From positions 1-32,549 of the forward strand of contig JAIRSU010000003.1 of the NCBI GenBank assembly GCA_031255285.1: a DNA stretch of 32,549 bases. Direction: 5' to 3'. The position numbers and the translations under genes are program-made. The notes beneath the pieces are model-generated. The model ran no database searches. It worked only from the letters and a program-made list of their open reading frames with translations, and was not told where the DNA came from. The stretch comes from Treponema sp. Its GTDB lineage: Bacteria; Spirochaetota; Spirochaetia; Treponematales; Breznakiellaceae. Shown here in pieces: positions 16,246 to 24,498 of the stretch (within the stretch, counting starts at the first letter, position 1; each line of letters starts with the position of its first letter).

Positions 16246-17397
16246 ATGGTATATCTTCTAAAGTTGGGCGAGCTTACCCTCAAAGGCGAGAACCGCGGCG
16301 AGTTTGAGAAAGTACTGCAACACAACCTCAAGATGCTTCTGGCGGGAATCACGGCGAAAATAAGTGTTACAAATGGACGTTATTTTGTGGACGTTCCTGA
16401 AGCGTGTGCGGAACAGGCGGAGAACGCCTTTTCTCGGCTCTTCGGCATAACAGGCTGGGCGTTAACGCGGGTTTGCGAGAAAACTGTCAATGCGATGCTT
16501 ATCGCTTGCATAGAAGAAGCCCGTGTTCTTGCAGGGAAGGGTGTAAAAACTTTCAAGATTGAAGCCCGCAGAACTGACAAGAGCTTCCCCTTGGACAGCT
16601 ATGGCATCATGGCGAATGCAGGGCAGAGTGTACTGGAGAACGTCCCGGCTTTAACAGTCAATGTCAAAACGCCGTCATCAGTTATCAATGTGGAGATTCG
16701 CGAGAAGGTCTATGTTTATAGCAATAGCGTCAAGGGTCTGCGTGGACTGCCTGTCGGCGTCGCTGGACGCGGCTTACTGCTTCTGTCAGGCGGTATCGAC
16801 TCGCCTGTTGCAGGATTCCTTATGGCTGGACGCGGTGTGAGTATCGACGCGGTACATTTCCATGCATATCCTTTTACGTCTAACGAGGCGCAACAAAAAG
16901 TCGCCAAGTTAGCGGAAATACTCGGACGCTATACATTAGGCGTCTGCTTGCACGTCGTTGGATTTACAGACATTCAGATGCGTATCAAGGAACGCGCTCC
17001 ACTTCCATGGTCCACAGTTCTTCTGCGGATGGCGATGATGAGGGCGGCTGAAAATATAGCTGCTCAATGCAGGGCGCGATGCCTCATAACTGGAGAAAGC
17101 CTTTCGCAAGTGGCGAGCCAAACCGCGGAAAACATAGCTTGTACCCAAAGTGTCGTCGCTATGCCGATTCTCCGTCCACTCATTGGGATGGACAAAGAAG
17201 CTATCATTCATATTTCGGAGAAAATCGGCGCTTATAAGACATCCATCCTCCCTTACAAAGATTGCTGTACGCTTTTCAGTCCTAAGCATCCTGTTTTGCG
17301 AGGAGATATTAAGGAAGCTTTGTCGCTTTTCGAAAAACTTGATATCAACAGCTTGATAGAGCAGTCCATTAAAGAACGAGTAATCTATCGTTTATAG
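16246..17397 (+). CDS. thiI: tRNA 4-thiouridine synthase / sulfurtransferase
   Basis: Adenylates U8 of tRNA and transfers sulfur to make 4-thiouridine; family members may also serve thiamine thiazole synthesis. The N-terminal NFLD/THUMP region (KLGELTLKGENRGEFE, VEIREKVYVYS) is followed by the PP-loop SGGIDS at residues 181-186 and ITGESLSQVASQT. The ATG at 16246 fits the family start and lies 4 nt after the aspS stop; a TTG at 16231 would overlap aspS. Its 383 aa match the short form without the rhodanese domain, so sulfur must come from a partner. YKDCCTLFSP supplies the conserved cysteine near the C-terminus. Confidence 0.93.
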   Translation: MVYLLKLGELTLKGENRGEFEKVLQHNLKMLLAGITAKISVTNGRYFVDVPEACAEQAENAFSRLFGITGWALTRVCEKTVNAMLIACIEEARVLAGKGVKTFKIEARRTDKSFPLDSYGIMANAGQSVLENVPALTVNVKTPSSVINVEIREKVYVYSNSVKGLRGLPVGVAGRGLLLLSGGIDSPVAGFLMAGRGVSIDAVHFHAYPFTSNEAQQKVAKLAEILGRYTLGVCLHVVGFTDIQMRIKERAPLPWSTVLLRMAMMRAAENIAAQCRARCLITGESLSQVASQTAENIACTQSVVAMPILRPLIGMDKEAIIHISEKIGAYKTSILPYKDCCTLFSPKHPVLRGDIKEALSLFEKLDINSLIEQSIKERVIYRL

Positions 17398-17399
17398 AG

Positions 17400-17452
17400 T
17401 TTTATAACATTCATAGCAACCATTTTTAGTGGGAGCTATGAATGTTATAAAA
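17400..17452. repeat. 18-bp perfect inverted repeat after thiI
   Basis: TTTTATAACATTCATAGC (17400-17417) and GCTATGAATGTTATAAAA (17435-17452) pair without mismatch around a 17-nt loop. It starts 3 nt after the thiI stop codon. The 3' arm ends in A, not U, so it is not a textbook terminator, but it may define the 3' end of the message or bind a protein. Confidence 0.8.
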
Positions 17453-17609
17453 GGTAAAGTTAAATAAAAGAACTTATAAAGCGGTTAAATCTTTTAATTA
17501 TGATATCGATTCATCAAGAGATAAGCGCCTTCTGAAGGCAGCGTTTCTATACCACAAGTAAAGCTAAAATGACAATGGGCTTTAATCCTTGCCTTGTCCA
17601 AGGTATCTG

Positions 17610-18326
17610 TTACTTCACGGATAGGCTTATGATACGGGATTGGGCGAGGTTAGACCACACTTGGTCGTCGGGCCACTTACTTAAGAGAGTGCGGTAGGCT
17701 TCGAGTGCTGCGTCTTTGTTATTCTGAGACTCGTTGAGACGGCCTATAGCGAATTGGGCGCGGGAGGCGCCAGGGAAGTCGAAATTTGCGGCTTTGGCGT
17801 AAAACTCTATGGCGCGAGGAATGTCCCCCTGCTCCTCAACCGCGATCGCTGTATTGTAGAGCGCAACAGGCTCGATATAAGCGCCCATACCGGCGATTGC
17901 CGCGTTATTCCATGCTTTTTCGGCTTCTACCCAGTCGTTCTTGTTCGCGCAAATGTCCGCCATGATGAAGAAAGCTCTCGCGCCTGCATAGCCTTTGTGT
18001 TTTGGGGCGAAAGCCGTCAGCTCATCCAAGAGCGTCTGCACGTCGGAGGCTTTCTCCTCACTGTTAATATCAATCTGTAGAACATCAAAACGACTTGAAA
18101 AATCCTCTACCTGTGCGATAGCTTTCGTGTTAAGCAATCTGATAACACCGTTCACAATACTAAAAGCTATTATCCCTACAATGATAACAATCAAACCAAC
18201 GAAAAACCCTACACGGTTCTTCTGAATGAAGTCACTCAGTTTTTGGGTGAATCCATCTTTATCTTTTACTTTTACAGGTTCCACTGTCTCTAATTTTTCT
18301 GTCTTCTCTAGTTTTTCTTTAGTCAT
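17610..18326 (-). CDS. Membrane-anchored TPR protein (YfgM-like)
   Basis: 238-aa protein with a charged cytoplasmic N-terminus (residues 1-38) and one membrane segment (about 40-62, VGFFVGLIVIIVGIIAFSIV). An outside domain with tetratricopeptide-type helices follows: EAEKAWNNAAIAG, PVALYNTAIAVEEQGDIPRAIEFYAKAA, RAQFAIGRLNESQNNKDAALEAYRTLL. This layout resembles YfgM-type proteins that accompany the Sec translocon, but the similarity is architectural and the true partner is unknown. The start has AAGGAG 7 nt upstream. It follows the sigma-54 activator gene by 84 bp. Confidence 0.75.
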   Translation of the reverse strand: MTKEKLEKTEKLETVEPVKVKDKDGFTQKLSDFIQKNRVGFFVGLIVIIVGIIAFSIVNGVIRLLNTKAIAQVEDFSSRFDVLQIDINSEEKASDVQTLLDELTAFAPKHKGYAGARAFFIMADICANKNDWVEAEKAWNNAAIAGMGAYIEPVALYNTAIAVEEQGDIPRAIEFYAKAANFDFPGASRAQFAIGRLNESQNNKDAALEAYRTLLSKWPDDQVWSNLAQSRIISLSVK

Positions 18327-18410
18327 ATAGATCTCCTTACTGTTTTGAGAGTTAGTTTTTTGTTAGTAAACAGAGCTTGTTTTTCAGACAATACTTTGGT
18401 AGCAATAGAT

Positions 18411-19985
18411 TCATTCTTTTATTCCCAGCTCTTGAATCAGCTTTGACAAATACGTCCGTTGAATGTCCAAGGCTTTTGCCGTTTTCGTCTGGTTCCATTC
18501 ATTTTCGTACAGCGCTTTTTTGATGAAACGAGTTTTGAAGATGGTAACCGCAGTTTTGAGACTACAAGTTTCTTCTTCATTTGGGTCGATCTTTAGGAAG
18601 AGATCATTTTTGTTTAAAAAGTGGGCGCCGTCGCTCGGTACAGTTGCCAATACGCATGCACGCTCAATGCAATTCTCTAGTTCTCGAATGTTGCCGGGCC
18701 ATGGGTACGCAAACATTGCCTCAACAGCGTCTGTAGAGAAACCTGCGAATATCTTCTTTGTTTCCATCATGAATTTTTTCAAAAAGAAATTTGCCAGTTC
18801 TGTGATGTCTTCCATTCTCTGACGCAGAGGCGGAATGAGCAGAGGAAAAACACTAATCCTGTAGTAGAGGTCGTTCCGGAATTCACCCCTTTTCACCATG
18901 ACTTCGATATCGCGGTTTGTCGCGGCCAAGACACGGACATCCACTGTTATAGGAGTCGAGTCTCCCACCCGCTCGAAGGTTTTGTCCTGTAGCACACGCA
19001 GGAGTTTAGCCTGCATGGATAGTGATAATTCTCCAATTTCATCCAGAAATACGGTACCGCCGTTAGCCGTTTCAAAACGCCCCTTCCGGTCTGAAATCGC
19101 ACCAGTAAAAGCGCCTTTCTTGTGCCCAAAAAGTTCGCTCTCAAAGAGATTATCCGGCAGAGCCGCACAGTTCACCCGTACGAAAGGGGCTTTCTTGCGC
19201 GGACCGCGGAGATGTATCTGCTCTGCGAACAGCTCCTTACCCACGCCGCTCTCTCCCAAAATCAGCACCGAAGAATTAGTCTGAGCAATGCGGTCAATCA
19301 ATTCCAGTTTCTCCAAGATGACAGGACTCTTCGCAATGAACGTGTGATAACCGTCCTCGGTCTCCCACTTGTCAATCTTTTCTATCATCGCGACTTGTAG
19401 TTGACGGATTTCGTTCTGAGCTTTCTTGATGTTTTGGGCATTGATAATAGCAAGTGCGGCGTGGTTTGCCAGTATCAAGAGCCAATCCATGTCGTCTCCA
19501 GAAAAAAACTGCCCATTCTTCTTATTAATGAGTTCAATAACCCCGATACATTCATTCTTGACCCGCATGGGAACAGCAAGCATGGTTTTACAAAAATAGC
19601 CGATTTCGTTGGAGATGGAGTCGATGTGCCGCTCATCGTTTTCCGCATCGGTCAGTACCACCGGTTCGTTGTGTTTGACGACCCAGCCCGCGATGCCCTT
19701 GTCTTTGTCAATCTGAAACCGCTTCACATCCATACCTTTTGGTCCAAGAGCAACTTCAAAGTAGAGTAAATCGGTCTTTCTGTCAAGGAGAAGAAGACTG
19801 GACGCTTCCGCATCGCAAAGTTTTGCTGCAGAGTCAATAATTTCAGTCAGCAGACCGGTAAGGTCCTGAATACTTGAGTTAATACGTGTATTAATATCAA
19901 CAAGCGCGTTGAATTTCTGAATATCAACGGTCTGCATTTTTTTTAGGGTAAATGATTGGGAGTTAAGATTTTTGTTAGTAGGCAA
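18411..19985 (-). CDS. GAF-domain sigma-54-dependent transcriptional activator
   Basis: Enhancer-binding protein activating RNA polymerase with sigma-54. Order: GAF sensor domain (about residues 30-185), AAA+ domain with Walker A GESGVGKE (244-251), the sigma-54-contacting GAFTGA loop (291-296), Walker B TVFLDEIGE, and a Fis-type helix-turn-helix at the C-terminus (NQTKTAKALDIQRTYLSKLI). The layout matches the FhlA/NifA type, with a ligand-sensing GAF in place of a receiver domain. The ligand and targets are unknown; I saw no convincing -24/-12 promoter in the window. The first possible start is TTG at 19985 with AGG nearby; ATG 19937 is an alternative without a ribosome binding site. Confidence 0.92.
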   Translation of the reverse strand: MPTNKNLNSQSFTLKKMQTVDIQKFNALVDINTRINSSIQDLTGLLTEIIDSAAKLCDAEASSLLLLDRKTDLLYFEVALGPKGMDVKRFQIDKDKGIAGWVVKHNEPVVLTDAENDERHIDSISNEIGYFCKTMLAVPMRVKNECIGVIELINKKNGQFFSGDDMDWLLILANHAALAIINAQNIKKAQNEIRQLQVAMIEKIDKWETEDGYHTFIAKSPVILEKLELIDRIAQTNSSVLILGESGVGKELFAEQIHLRGPRKKAPFVRVNCAALPDNLFESELFGHKKGAFTGAISDRKGRFETANGGTVFLDEIGELSLSMQAKLLRVLQDKTFERVGDSTPITVDVRVLAATNRDIEVMVKRGEFRNDLYYRISVFPLLIPPLRQRMEDITELANFFLKKFMMETKKIFAGFSTDAVEAMFAYPWPGNIRELENCIERACVLATVPSDGAHFLNKNDLFLKIDPNEEETCSLKTAVTIFKTRFIKKALYENEWNQTKTAKALDIQRTYLSKLIQELGIKE

Positions 19986-20042
19986 AACCTGTCTGTTTTA
20001 AGTGATGCCCTATAACAAAAATCTATCCCTATCATTCATTCC

Positions 20043-21788
20043 CTACTCCCCCTTCTGTTTCAGAAGATCCCCGAAGGGATTATAGGTCGAACCATCTCCT
20101 TCATCGGTGGACATATACTGCGATACCTCTTCCCGATGGAGCCTACGATGGTAATCGCGAATGGAGAATGCAACTTTTTGCCTGTCAGGTTGCATCTCAA
20201 TGACAACCGCTTTGACTTTGTCGCCGATCTTATACTTTCTCATGGCTTCGTCCTGCGTTTCGTCCGAATTTTCGGGGAGATTGGATTTGTGAATCAATCC
20301 CTCAATGCCGCCCGGCACCTTGACGAAAATACCGAAATCGGTGATAGAGGAAATTTCCCCTTCTACGAGTGAACCTTGCCGATAGGTAGACGCAAAACTC
20401 TGCCAAGGGTCCTCGGTGAGTTGTTTTATGCTGAGTCTGATATTGCGCTTGTCTTTTTCCACATCAATGACCATGACTTCGACCTCTTGTCCCACCTGCA
20501 ATTCGCTTCCCGGATGTTTCACCTTCTTGGTCCAAGAGATGTCGTCCGTGTGGAGGAACCCGTCGATGCCTTCCTCAAGCTCGATAAATGCGCCTGCATT
20601 GGTGATCTTCACCACTTTGCGCGTAAGCCGCGTCCCAGCCGGATACCTATCCCCAACTGTTGACCACGGGTTTGCCGTTACCTGCTTCAAACCCAGAGAG
20701 ACCCTGCCGGCCTGTAGGTCGTAACCCAGAATCATACACTCAACTTCAGCGCCTATAGCCACCATGTCTTCGGGTTTCTGCACTTTTTTCACCCACGAAA
20801 ACTCGGAGATGTGGGCAAGTCCTTCAATACCTTCTTCAAGCTCGATGAAGGCGCCAAAATCGGTGATCTTCGTTATCTTACCTTTCACGACATCGTTGAC
20901 GTGAAATTTTTCTTCGAAGTGCACCCACGGGTCGTCCGTAAAGTGTTTTATAGAAAGATTGATACGTTTTTCGACGGGATCAAGACGGATAACTTTGAGT
21001 TTGATTTCCTGTCCTCGTTTCACGAAGTCCTTGGGACGGTTTACATGTCCCCAGCTCATGTCGTTAAGGTGAAGGAGTCCATCAAATCCACCTAAGTCTA
21101 TGAAAGCGCCGAAGGAGGTGAAGCTTTTAACGACCCCGACCACATCTGCGCCTACGGGCGTGTTCTCAAAAAAAGCATCCCGCGCTCTCTCTATTTCTCC
21201 CTCAAGCCATTTACGGCGGTTTACCACGATGTTCTGCTTACCCTCGGAGTAGAGGCGTTCCACGTAGACCTTGGTATTCAAACCGACAAGTTTTTCAGGC
21301 TTATCAACCTTCTGCACATCGGATTGACTAATGGGAAGGAAAGCATGAGCGTCCTGCCCCATATATACGTCGAATCCCCCCTTGACGGTCTTTTCAATCA
21401 CCGCTTCGACAGGCAGGTGCTCTTGAAACGCCTGTCGCAAATTCTTCCAAAAGAGCTTCACATCAGCCTTCTGTTTTGAAATGATGACTTCCCCGTGCCT
21501 GTCCTCTTTTGCCACGAGAATGACCATTACCTTGTCCCCTATATGAGGAGGGGCGGTAAACTCCGATACGGGTATCTTACCCTCAGACTTGAGGCTCACA
21601 TCAACGAAAACATGATCATTCGCTATCTGAATGACTTCGCCTTCGACGAGTTGTCCCTCTTCAGCCAAATCGAGAGATTTTAGATACTCTTCCTGTAACT
21701 GCATCTGGTCGGCTCTTTGTTCGACCGCCAGAGTCCCCTGATTGGTGTCCTGCGGTCCCAAGCCCGCTTCCACTTCCATCTTATCCAT
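20043..21788 (-). CDS. rpsA: 30S ribosomal protein S1
   Basis: RNA-binding protein that brings mRNA to the 30S subunit. Its 581 residues contain six S1 (OB-fold) repeats. The later ones are very regular, for example VGVVKSFTSFGAFIDLGGFDGLLH, GKITKITDFGAFIELEEGIEGLAH and GEISSITDFGIFVKVPGGIEGLIH. The first two are more diverged, as in other bacteria, where they bind the ribosome. The start ATG has AAGGAA 7 nt upstream. It lies 32 bp after cmk, the order seen in many bacteria, and is probably co-transcribed with it. Confidence 0.96.
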   Translation of the reverse strand: MDKMEVEAGLGPQDTNQGTLAVEQRADQMQLQEEYLKSLDLAEEGQLVEGEVIQIANDHVFVDVSLKSEGKIPVSEFTAPPHIGDKVMVILVAKEDRHGEVIISKQKADVKLFWKNLRQAFQEHLPVEAVIEKTVKGGFDVYMGQDAHAFLPISQSDVQKVDKPEKLVGLNTKVYVERLYSEGKQNIVVNRRKWLEGEIERARDAFFENTPVGADVVGVVKSFTSFGAFIDLGGFDGLLHLNDMSWGHVNRPKDFVKRGQEIKLKVIRLDPVEKRINLSIKHFTDDPWVHFEEKFHVNDVVKGKITKITDFGAFIELEEGIEGLAHISEFSWVKKVQKPEDMVAIGAEVECMILGYDLQAGRVSLGLKQVTANPWSTVGDRYPAGTRLTRKVVKITNAGAFIELEEGIDGFLHTDDISWTKKVKHPGSELQVGQEVEVMVIDVEKDKRNIRLSIKQLTEDPWQSFASTYRQGSLVEGEISSITDFGIFVKVPGGIEGLIHKSNLPENSDETQDEAMRKYKIGDKVKAVVIEMQPDRQKVAFSIRDYHRRLHREEVSQYMSTDEGDGSTYNPFGDLLKQKGE

Positions 21789-21820
21789 AATTAATTCCTT
21801 TTTTAAAGACCGTCTTTATT

Positions 21821-22453
21821 TTACAGCCTAATATATGCTAATAATTTGTCATAAGTTTGCTCGATAGTCAAGTCCGCTGTATCCAAAACTATCACCCCGT
21901 CCACAATTTTTAGACTACCTTCAATCTTGTTTCGGTCGATTTCGTCCCGTTTCTGTATAGCAGCGGTGATTTCTTCAAGAGAAAGCCCGGAGACGCTTTG
22001 CTCAAACCGTCGTTTTGCCCTCGTTTCAACCGAAGCGTCAAGGTAAAAACGGTATTCCGCATTCGGGAAGACCACACTTGTCATGTCCCGCCCTTCGACA
22101 ACAACGTCTATATCCTTTGATATTTTTCGGATAAGCGTATTAACTATGCGTCGAATCGGGACAATAGCTGATAGTAGAGGAGAAGTTTTATCAATTTCAT
22201 CGGAGTGGAGTAAAGCGTTGACATTTTCTTGGTCGAGGAATATTTCTCTCTCACAATATGTTATGTTTGCCTGTTCCGCAAACATAATAACCGCATCAGG
22301 ATTCTCTATGTCTATGCCTTTTTTTAGACAACCGAGTGTGAGAACACGGTAGATGTTTCCGGAATTGATATAGGTCAAATGAAGCCGCTCTGCAAGAAGT
22401 CGTGCGATGGTACTCTTTCCTGCTCCAGCCGGTCCATCAATGGCGATTACCAT
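21821..22453 (-). CDS. cmk: Cytidylate kinase
   Basis: Phosphorylates CMP and dCMP with ATP. MVIAIDGPAGAGKSTIARLLA carries the P-loop at the very N-terminus; YINSGNIYR, VVEGRDMTSVVFPNA and YLDASVETRAKRR are standard motifs. The frame extends 60 codons upstream, but the family starts exactly at ATG 22453, giving 210 aa. There is no Shine-Dalgarno; a promoter ends six nt before this ATG, predicting a leaderless message. It is a separate gene from rpsA, 32 bp downstream. Confidence 0.93.
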   Translation of the reverse strand: MVIAIDGPAGAGKSTIARLLAERLHLTYINSGNIYRVLTLGCLKKGIDIENPDAVIMFAEQANITYCEREIFLDQENVNALLHSDEIDKTSPLLSAIVPIRRIVNTLIRKISKDIDVVVEGRDMTSVVFPNAEYRFYLDASVETRAKRRFEQSVSGLSLEEITAAIQKRDEIDRNKIEGSLKIVDGVIVLDTADLTIEQTYDKLLAYIRL

Positions 22454-22459
22454 ACAGAT

Positions 22460-22488
22460 ATTGTAAATTACTTTTGAGAAATAGTCAA
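22460..22488 (-). promoter_or_regulatory. cmk promoter placing the start site at the ATG
   Basis: On the minus strand TTGACT (22488-22483), a 17-bp spacer and TACAAT (22465-22460) are followed by six nt and the cmk ATG. Confidence 0.65.
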
Positions 22489-22556
22489 GTGGAAGAAAAA
22501 GTATCACGGTAAAATACGAAAACAAAAAATTTACTCGATAATCATAACGAATACCG

Positions 22557-22606
22557 CTTGATTTTTTCAAGAAATTCGTTATACTCTGAATCGTTATACT
22601 CTGAAT
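22557..22606 (+). promoter_or_regulatory. Promoter with a tandemly duplicated -10 element
   Basis: TTGATT (22558-22563), a 16-bp spacer and TATACT (22580-22585) precede the exported-protein gene. The 15-mer CGTTATACTCTGAAT is repeated exactly at 22577-22591 and 22592-22606, so a second TATACT stands at 22595-22600. The -35 lies in a small palindrome, CTTGA/TCAAG (22557-22571). Confidence 0.6.
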
Positions 22607-22678
22607 AGTTTTTCTGGAACCGTTTTCTACCATACAGATGCGGCAAAGAAAAACACAGCTTTTATTTTGGAGGTGTTT

Positions 22679-23245
22679 ATGAAAAAGCTGGCTTTAACAG
22701 CGTTTGTACTGTTATTGGGAACCGGACTGTTCGCTCAGGCCAAGCTCAACGCGTCGACTTTTGACGATCGCGATAGCCAAGGAGGAACTTCGGAGCTTAA
22801 ATTGACCGAAGCTCAGGAAACCATTGCAGGGAAGACGGTAACGACCTACACGTTTGAGGGTAGAGTTACGAACAAGTACCAATACGGCTTTGCCGGCGCT
22901 ATATTTATTCCCGCCGATGACGCCACGGTCGCGGCTCTCAAAACAGCCAAAGCTGTCACCTTCTGGGCGCAAGACCTTGGTTCCGCGTTCCCGCGTTTCG
23001 GGTTGTCAGTATGTACACCCGCCGACATTACTGATTCAGCGTACTATCAGAAAGAACTGCCGTTCCCCAAGCAGCCGCGGCAAATCACCGTGAAGATACC
23101 GCAGGATTTGCGTCAGCCTCAATACTGGGGTGAAAAGAAGTCTTTCAATCAATCCAATGCGACCCAATTGCAGTTCCAATCAACCAACAATGGTTCTCCA
23201 GGAAACGTCAGGTTCAAAATCTGGGATATTCAGTTCGTGAAGTGA
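22679..23245 (+). CDS. Exported protein, possible CIA30/CBM-like beta-sandwich
   Basis: 188-aa protein with a clear signal peptide (MKKLALTAFVLLLGTGLFAQA), probably cut by signal peptidase I near residue 20; no lipobox cysteine is present. The mature part is rich in beta-type and aromatic segments: TYTFEGRVTNKYQYGFAGAIFIP, VTFWAQDLGSAFPRFGLSV, ITVKIPQDLRQPQYWG and the terminal VRFKIWDIQFVK. The pattern resembles CIA30/carbohydrate-binding galactose-binding folds, where a final strand of this type is typical. This resemblance is weak. It has GGAGG 6 nt before ATG 22679 and its own promoter and terminator, so it is a single-gene unit of unknown role. Confidence 0.75.
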   Translation: MKKLALTAFVLLLGTGLFAQAKLNASTFDDRDSQGGTSELKLTEAQETIAGKTVTTYTFEGRVTNKYQYGFAGAIFIPADDATVAALKTAKAVTFWAQDLGSAFPRFGLSVCTPADITDSAYYQKELPFPKQPRQITVKIPQDLRQPQYWGEKKSFNQSNATQLQFQSTNNGSPGNVRFKIWDIQFVK

Positions 23246-23281
23246 TTTTTGTATCCATACCACGTAACCACGTAATCGGAG

Positions 23282-23347
23282 AGGAATAGGGAACAGACTC
23301 TTGAGCGTTCAAGTACTGCCGACGATCCCTATTCCTAATTATATTTT
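23282..23347 (+). terminator. Terminator of the exported-protein gene
   Basis: AGGAATAGGGA (23282-23292) and TCCCTATTCCT (23326-23336) form an 11-bp perfect stem, with a small CTTGA/TCAAG stem in its loop. It is followed by AATTATATTTTTC. Confidence 0.7.
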
Positions 23348-23397
23348 TCAAAGCCATTATAGATTTTTTGTTAATCCGCTTTTACAACTCCTCCCCC

Positions 23398-23426
23398 TTG
23401 AAACAAAATTGATTGCGTGGTATATT
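23398..23426 (+). promoter_or_regulatory. Promoter for the DRTGG gene
   Basis: TTGAAA (23398-23403), a 17-bp spacer and TATATT (23421-23426) give a start near 23433, about 80 nt before the ATG. Confidence 0.6.
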
Positions 23427-23512
23427 ATATCTACAAATAATGAGTGTTTCTACAAACCCGTAGGCACTATAAGTACAAATTAGAACATTCTGTTTTTAGA
23501 TATGGGGGAAAT

Positions 23513-23872
23513 ATGACCGTAAACGATGCGGTAACAATACTTGAAGGACAATTTTTTTCAGGCGAATCAAACGCCTCTATGATGGAAGTAGCTTCTGCCT
23601 GTGGTGCAGATTTGATGAGCGACGTGATGGCTTTCGTAAAGGACAGAGTGGTACTTCTCACAGGATTAGTGAATCCGCAAGTCATCAGAACCGCCGAACT
23701 TTTAGATATTCACTGTATTATTTTCGTCCGCGGGAAAACTCCGAGCCGCGACATGATAGATATGGCTCAAGAGTCGGACATTATCTTGGCAGGCACAAAG
23801 CTGCCTATGTTTATAGCGTGCGGAAAACTTTACGAAGCAGGACTCAAGGCTGGAGGAACGCGGCGCATTTAA
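23513..23872 (+). CDS. DRTGG domain protein
   Basis: 119-aa single-domain cytoplasmic protein. The pattern TVNDAVTILEG, CGADLMSDVMAFVKDRVVLLTGLVNPQVIRTAELLDIHCIIFVRGKTP and DIILAGTKLPMFIACGKLYEAG matches the DRTGG fold. That fold is found alone or next to CBS, HPr-kinase-like or phosphotransacetylase domains, and in anaerobes near iron-hydrogenase genes. Its molecular function is not established. GGGGGA lies 4 nt before ATG 23513. The 3' end overlaps the cyclo-ligase gene, suggesting translational coupling. Confidence 0.8.
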   Translation: MTVNDAVTILEGQFFSGESNASMMEVASACGADLMSDVMAFVKDRVVLLTGLVNPQVIRTAELLDIHCIIFVRGKTPSRDMIDMAQESDIILAGTKLPMFIACGKLYEAGLKAGGTRRI

Positions 23873-24432
23873 ATATAAAAGAAGCAAAGAACTTGTTGCG
23901 GCAAAAAATGAAGCTATTGCCGCTTCCCGTGTCGAATTCGGTGGTTCCAGTGTACATCACGTGTATTGCGGCGCGGGAACAGTGGATGTGTTACAAAACA
24001 GTTCTCCTTTTTCTCTCAACAAAAGATGAAATTGATACGAAACCGCTTATTCAGGCGGCTTTTGAAGACAAGAAAGTTGTTTTTGTTCCAAAAGTTATTG
24101 AAAACGATTTACACTTTTTTAGAATTGCCGATTTGAGCGGACTTGAACTTGGCGCTTTTAACATCAGGGAACCGAGAGGCGGTGTTAAGCTAACAGACCA
24201 AGATTTTCCTGCGTGCATTATCGCACCAGGGCTCGCCTTTGACAGGAATGGCAGACGTCTAGGGCGCGGTAAGGGTTATTACGACCGTTTTTTTACAGAA
24301 ATCGATAGGAAAGGGTTACCTTATCTGTCAATCGGACTCTGTTCTGTGGAGCATATAGTTGATGAAGTGCCGTCAACGGCTTTTGATAAAAAGATGGACG
24401 CTGTTATTGCCGTAGACTTAACGGCAATCTGA
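23818..24432 (+). CDS. 5-formyltetrahydrofolate cyclo-ligase
   Basis: Converts 5-formyl-THF to 5,10-methenyl-THF using ATP, returning folate to the one-carbon pool that also feeds purH. Typical parts are LFLSTKDEIDTKPLI, VFVPKV, FNIREPRGG, CIIAPGLAFDRNGRRLGRGKGYYDRF (ATP-binding loop) and a C-terminal IDEVPSTAFDKKMDAVIAV-like end. The start is unclear. The earliest is GTG 23818, overlapping the DRTGG gene by 55 bp, but family homology begins only near IKEAKNLLRQKM, about 18 residues in, and no ATG is available there. A non-standard start or coupling from the upstream gene is possible. Confidence 0.88.
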   Translation: MRKTLRSRTQGWRNAAHLNIKEAKNLLRQKMKLLPLPVSNSVVPVYITCIAAREQWMCYKTVLLFLSTKDEIDTKPLIQAAFEDKKVVFVPKVIENDLHFFRIADLSGLELGAFNIREPRGGVKLTDQDFPACIIAPGLAFDRNGRRLGRGKGYYDRFFTEIDRKGLPYLSIGLCSVEHIVDEVPSTAFDKKMDAVIAVDLTAI

Positions 24433-24462
24433 AAAATCCCAGAAAATTCAGTTTATTCATTC

Positions 24463-24491
24463 TTGTCTTTTTTATGTTCATTTTCTATAAT
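24463..24491 (+). promoter_or_regulatory. Promoter of the first DUF1538 gene
   Basis: TTGTCT (24463-24468), a 17-bp spacer and consensus TATAAT (24486-24491) end seven nt before ATG 24499, leaving no room for a Shine-Dalgarno site. Confidence 0.6.
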
Positions 24492-24498
24492 AAGCGTA

